Assembly: GCA_937896665.1 (NCBI GenBank)
Contig: CALBNS010000087.1
Coordinates: 1 to 64,000, forward strand
Source of the DNA: an uncultured Clostridia bacterium
Lineage (GTDB): Bacteria; Bacillota; Clostridia; Lachnospirales; Lachnospiraceae
Direction: 5' to 3'
DNA length: 64,000 bases
The notes below the pieces were generated by a model. It ran no database searches. It was not told where the DNA came from and saw nothing but the letters and a program-made list of their open reading frames with translations. Numbering within the stretch: the first letter of the stretch is position 1; every line of letters starts with the position of its first letter. Shown piece by piece: positions 61,450 through 64,000 of this stretch. The translations under genes were made by a program, and so were the position numbers.

Positions 61450-62562
61450 ATGAATTTTCGGAAATTAGAAAGACAGGAACATTGGAAAGCCAGAAAGTTA
61501 TGGGAACAGATTTTTAAGGAAGATGCAGGTTCATTTCTGGATTATTATTATACAGTAAAGACAAATGAAAATGAAATTTATGTGGCAGAAGATGATGGAA
61601 GTATTGTGGCAATGCTGCATCTCAATCCGTATATGTTACGCATCAATAAGTGGATACATTCTGCTAATTATATTGTTGCTGTGGCAACAGATGAAAGGTA
61701 TCGGAAGAAAGGCATTATGTCGGCTCTATTGAAACGGGCGATGCGTGCCATGTATGAAAGGAACGAACCGTTCACATTTTTGATGCCTGCAGCAGAAGCG
61801 ATTTACTATCCATTTGATTTTCGATTTGTGTACAGGCAAGGGCAGAGTATGATTAGAGGAATGAAATCAACGGATGATGTAATTCAGATTGAAGCTGCGA
61901 CAGAGAAGGATTGTGAGGGAATTGCAGAATTCGTCAACCGGAGCCTAAAAGATTATCAGGTGGTGGCAAGGCGAGATAAAAGTTATTATGAGACGTTGAT
62001 TTATGAGCATCAGAGTGAGGATGGCGAGGTTCTTTTTACAAAAAGAGAAGGCATTATTAATGGAGTACTTTGTTATGCAAAAGACGAACAGATTATGATA
62101 CGAGAACCGATTTTTGAACATCACACGGATTTTCAAGCTGCTGTATATTCTTTGACCGGAGATGTGAGCAAGCAGGTAAAATGTATTGGATATGGCGATG
62201 AAGAATGTGTACCAATGATTATGGCAAGAATCCTTCGTCTGGAAACATTTCTAAAAACCCTGCAATTGAAGGAAAATCTGGAGCTTGTTGTTGGGATTGA
62301 AGATTCGATTTTGAATGAAAATCAGGGCGTATTTCATGTCATAGGGAACAAGGAGAACGGAATCCACACAGTGGAGAGGGTTTGCGGATGTGGGACGATG
62401 AAAGATACCGTGAAAATCGGCACACTGACAAGCCTGCTCTTTGGATATTTGACATTGGAAGAACTGACGGAGAAAGAAGAATTAAATATATCATCGGAAT
62501 TGAAAAATGAACTGGAAAAAATAATTCCTTTGCAAAAAGTTTTTCTAAATGAGGTGGTATAG
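61450..62562 (+). CDS. Eis-like GNAT acetyltransferase
   Basis: 370 residues: N-terminal GNAT domain (LERQEHWKARKLWEQIF, VAVATDERYRKKGIMSALL with the acetyl-CoA loop, LMPAAEAIYYPFDFRFVYRQ), a second GNAT-like half and a C-terminal SCP2-like part, the three-part plan of Eis-type enzymes. These acetylate amines, in some bacteria aminoglycosides; the substrate here is unknown. Located 19 bp after ispF, likely co-transcribed. Confidence 0.82.
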   Translation: MNFRKLERQEHWKARKLWEQIFKEDAGSFLDYYYTVKTNENEIYVAEDDGSIVAMLHLNPYMLRINKWIHSANYIVAVATDERYRKKGIMSALLKRAMRAMYERNEPFTFLMPAAEAIYYPFDFRFVYRQGQSMIRGMKSTDDVIQIEAATEKDCEGIAEFVNRSLKDYQVVARRDKSYYETLIYEHQSEDGEVLFTKREGIINGVLCYAKDEQIMIREPIFEHHTDFQAAVYSLTGDVSKQVKCIGYGDEECVPMIMARILRLETFLKTLQLKENLELVVGIEDSILNENQGVFHVIGNKENGIHTVERVCGCGTMKDTVKIGTLTSLLFGYLTLEELTEKEELNISSELKNELEKIIPLQKVFLNEVV

Positions 62563-62565
62563 AGG

Positions 62566-62717
62566 TTGACAAAATCCGTTATTTTTCATAAACTGTACTA
62601 AGATAGTGGAAAAGACTAAGAACGAAAAGAGTAGTATTCAAGTGAAGAAAGAGATTTCTTTATTAGAGTGGAACCGCGGATATTACTTCGTCTCTAGATT
62701 GGAGACGGAGTTTTTTT
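62566..62717 (+). promoter_or_regulatory. T-box leader (with promoter) of cysE-cysS
   Basis: Promoter TTGACA (62566-62571), 17 bp, TAAACT (62589-62594). The T-box core AGAGTGGAACCGCGG is at 62665-62679. A terminator CTTCGTCTC (62686-62694) with GAGACGGAG (62702-62710) and T7 follows. The part before the core is only about 65 nt, with the usual opening ACGAAAAGAGTAGT but no room for a full stem I and no TGC triplet. Uncharged tRNA-Cys is the expected effector from the genes controlled. Confidence 0.88.
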
Positions 62718-62747
62718 ACATATTGAAGAATTACAGGAGGCAGAATC

Positions 62748-63452
62748 ATGGGTCTGATTTCTTATATTAAAGAAGAATTGGATGTCATCAGAGAGCGTGA
62801 CCCGGCGATTAAAACGAGTTGGGAAGTGTTGTTATATCCTAGCTTTAAAGCTGTGTTGGGTTATAGGCTGGCGCACAAGTTATATATGAAAGAACATTAC
62901 TTTCTGGCAAGATGGATTTCCCAGAGGGCAGTAAGAAAGACTGGAATTGAGATTCATCCGGGGGCTCAGATAGGAAAAGGGTTGTTTATCGATCATGGAA
63001 GCGGTGTGATTATCGGCGAGACGACGATTATTGGCGATAATGTCACACTTTATCAGGGAGTGACACTTGGTGGTACAGGTAAAGAAAAAGGAAAACGTCA
63101 TCCGACTCTGGAAGATAATGTCATGGTTAGTGCCGGCGCGAAGATCATTGGTTCATTTACTATTGGGGAAAATTCAAAAATAGGAGCCGGTTCTGTTGTG
63201 TTGGAAGCGGTGCCACCGAATTGTACGGTAGTTGGTGTTCCAGGACGCGTGGTGCGTATGGGAGATAAAAAAATTCCACGAACAGATATGGATCAGATTC
63301 ATTTACCTGACCCTGTGCTCAACGACATGCGTGAATTACATCAGGATAACCTAAGGTTACAGAAGAAGTTAAAAGAATTAGAAAAACAATTAAAATGTAT
63401 ATCAAGCCGGGAGGCAGAGGAGGAAGAAGGAGGACATTATGAAATTATATAA
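62748..63452 (+). CDS. cysE: Serine O-acetyltransferase
   Basis: 234 residues. N-terminal helical part, then left-handed beta-helix hexapeptide repeats (IHPGAQIGKGLFIDHGSGVI, IGDNVTLYQGVTLGGTGK, RHPTLEDNVMVSAGAKIIG). Catalytic His in FIDHGSG. Makes O-acetylserine for cysteine synthesis. A charged coiled-coil tail follows (LRLQKKLKELEKQLK), ending EEEEGGHYEII rather than the normal short tail. AGGAGG lies before the ATG. Overlaps cysS by 14 bases. Confidence 0.95.
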   Translation: MGLISYIKEELDVIRERDPAIKTSWEVLLYPSFKAVLGYRLAHKLYMKEHYFLARWISQRAVRKTGIEIHPGAQIGKGLFIDHGSGVIIGETTIIGDNVTLYQGVTLGGTGKEKGKRHPTLEDNVMVSAGAKIIGSFTIGENSKIGAGSVVLEAVPPNCTVVGVPGRVVRMGDKKIPRTDMDQIHLPDPVLNDMRELHQDNLRLQKKLKELEKQLKCISSREAEEEEGGHYEII

Positions 63453-64000
63453 TACACTTTCAAAGAGAAAAGAAGAATTTGTACCAATTGAAGAAGGAAA
63501 GGTGAGAATGTATGTGTGCGGCCCGACCGTATATAACTTCATTCATATCGGAAATGCAAGACCGATGATCGTATTTGATACAGTAAGACGTTATTTTGAG
63601 TATAAAGGCTATGACGTGAATTTTGTATCCAACTTTACAGACGTAGATGACAAGATTATCAAAAAGGCCATCGAAGAAGGGGTTTCAGCAGATGTGATTT
63701 CCAAAAGATACATCGAAGAATGTAAGAAAGACATGGCTGCGATGAATGTAAAACCAGCCACTACACATCCATTGGCAACAGAAGAAATCTGCGGTATGGT
63801 AGAGATGATTGGACAGTTGATTGAAAAAGGATATGCTTATGAAAAGAATGGAACCGTATATTTCCGTACAAGACAGTTCAAAGAATATGGAAAACTTTCT
63901 CATAAGAATCTGGATGATTTACAGTCTGGCGGACGTTCTCTTTTAGTAACCGGAGAAGATGAAAAAGAAGACCCATTGGATTTCGTATTATGGAAACCGA
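63439..64000 (+). CDS. cysS: Cysteinyl-tRNA synthetase (partial, runs off the window)
   Basis: The first 187 residues are present and in frame to the last base. Class I motifs: zinc Cys in VCGPTVYNFIHIGNARP, which also holds HIGN, the HIGH equivalent; FVSNFTDVDDKI and the DPLDFVLWK start of the specificity region. ATG 63439 lies within cysE after GGAGGA, so cysE and cysS are translated as a coupled pair under one T-box. Confidence 0.95.
   Translation, partial: MKLYNTLSKRKEEFVPIEEGKVRMYVCGPTVYNFIHIGNARPMIVFDTVRRYFEYKGYDVNFVSNFTDVDDKIIKKAIEEGVSADVISKRYIEECKKDMAAMNVKPATTHPLATEEICGMVEMIGQLIEKGYAYEKNGTVYFRTRQFKEYGKLSHKNLDDLQSGGRSLLVTGEDEKEDPLDFVLWKP

Overview
The window reads as an AT-rich chromosomal segment of a Gram-positive, low-GC clostridium, most likely a gut Lachnospiraceae (Mediterraneibacter/Dorea/Blautia-like). 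The reasons are the lepA-hemW-hrcA-grpE-dnaK-dnaJ order with a CIRCE operator, spore-coat (CotF-like) and GerMN proteins, a T-box before cysE-cysS, tRNA genes without encoded CCA, strong AGGAGG ribosome sites, and a large secreted glycan-degrading enzyme with a QTGD-type sortase signal. The species assignment is inference.

Layout. 1-4.9 kb is an accessory, decaying region: a truncated polymorphic-toxin (RHS-type) tail with a candidate immunity gene, a metzincin-type toxin remnant, broken IS110 and IS3 elements, a lipoprotein gene, a 52-bp exact duplication and a ~120-bp direct repeat that brackets the IS remnants. 5-13.4 kb holds an AEC transporter, a YtrA-like GntR/ABC exporter operon, an ABC-F ATPase, two small spore-coat genes, a CPBP protease and a peptidase C26 amidotransferase. 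13.4-23.3 kb holds a membrane dipeptidase, then argG diverging from proB-proA-argC-GNAT-argJ-argB-argD, so arginine and proline synthesis share one operon from glutamate. 23.4-32.3 kb is comEA, a two-component system, a GerMN lipoprotein, comEC, holA and lepA. 32.3-43.7 kb is hemW, a 1,597-residue GH20 cell-wall enzyme, and the HrcA-controlled chaperone operon. 43.8-49.7 kb has ridA, an Mrp ATPase and a three-gene cassette (radical SAM protein, DUF4130-like protein, nuclease-helicase) that looks like an uncharacterised DNA repair/modification system. 49.7-56 kb has a LysR regulator, the large purL and gdhA. 56.1-60 kb is an AraC regulator and a two-subunit beta-galactosidase (lacL/lacM). 60.1-64 kb has a 49-residue acidic ORF, a duplicated tRNA-Val/tRNA-Met pair, ispF, an Eis-like acetyltransferase, and a very short T-box before cysE-cysS (cysS runs off the end).

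How the genes connect. gdhA makes glutamate, which feeds proBA and the acetylated arginine cycle (argJ recycles the acetyl group); purL consumes glutamine. GH20 and LacLM fit a host- or milk-glycan lifestyle in which terminal hexosamine or lacto-N-biose units and beta-galactosides are released. The most interesting candidates for new biology are the radical SAM/DUF4130/helicase cassette at 45.2-49.7 kb, the toxin-immunity scrapyard with its direct repeat at 0-4.9 kb, and the minimal T-box leader at 62.6 kb.
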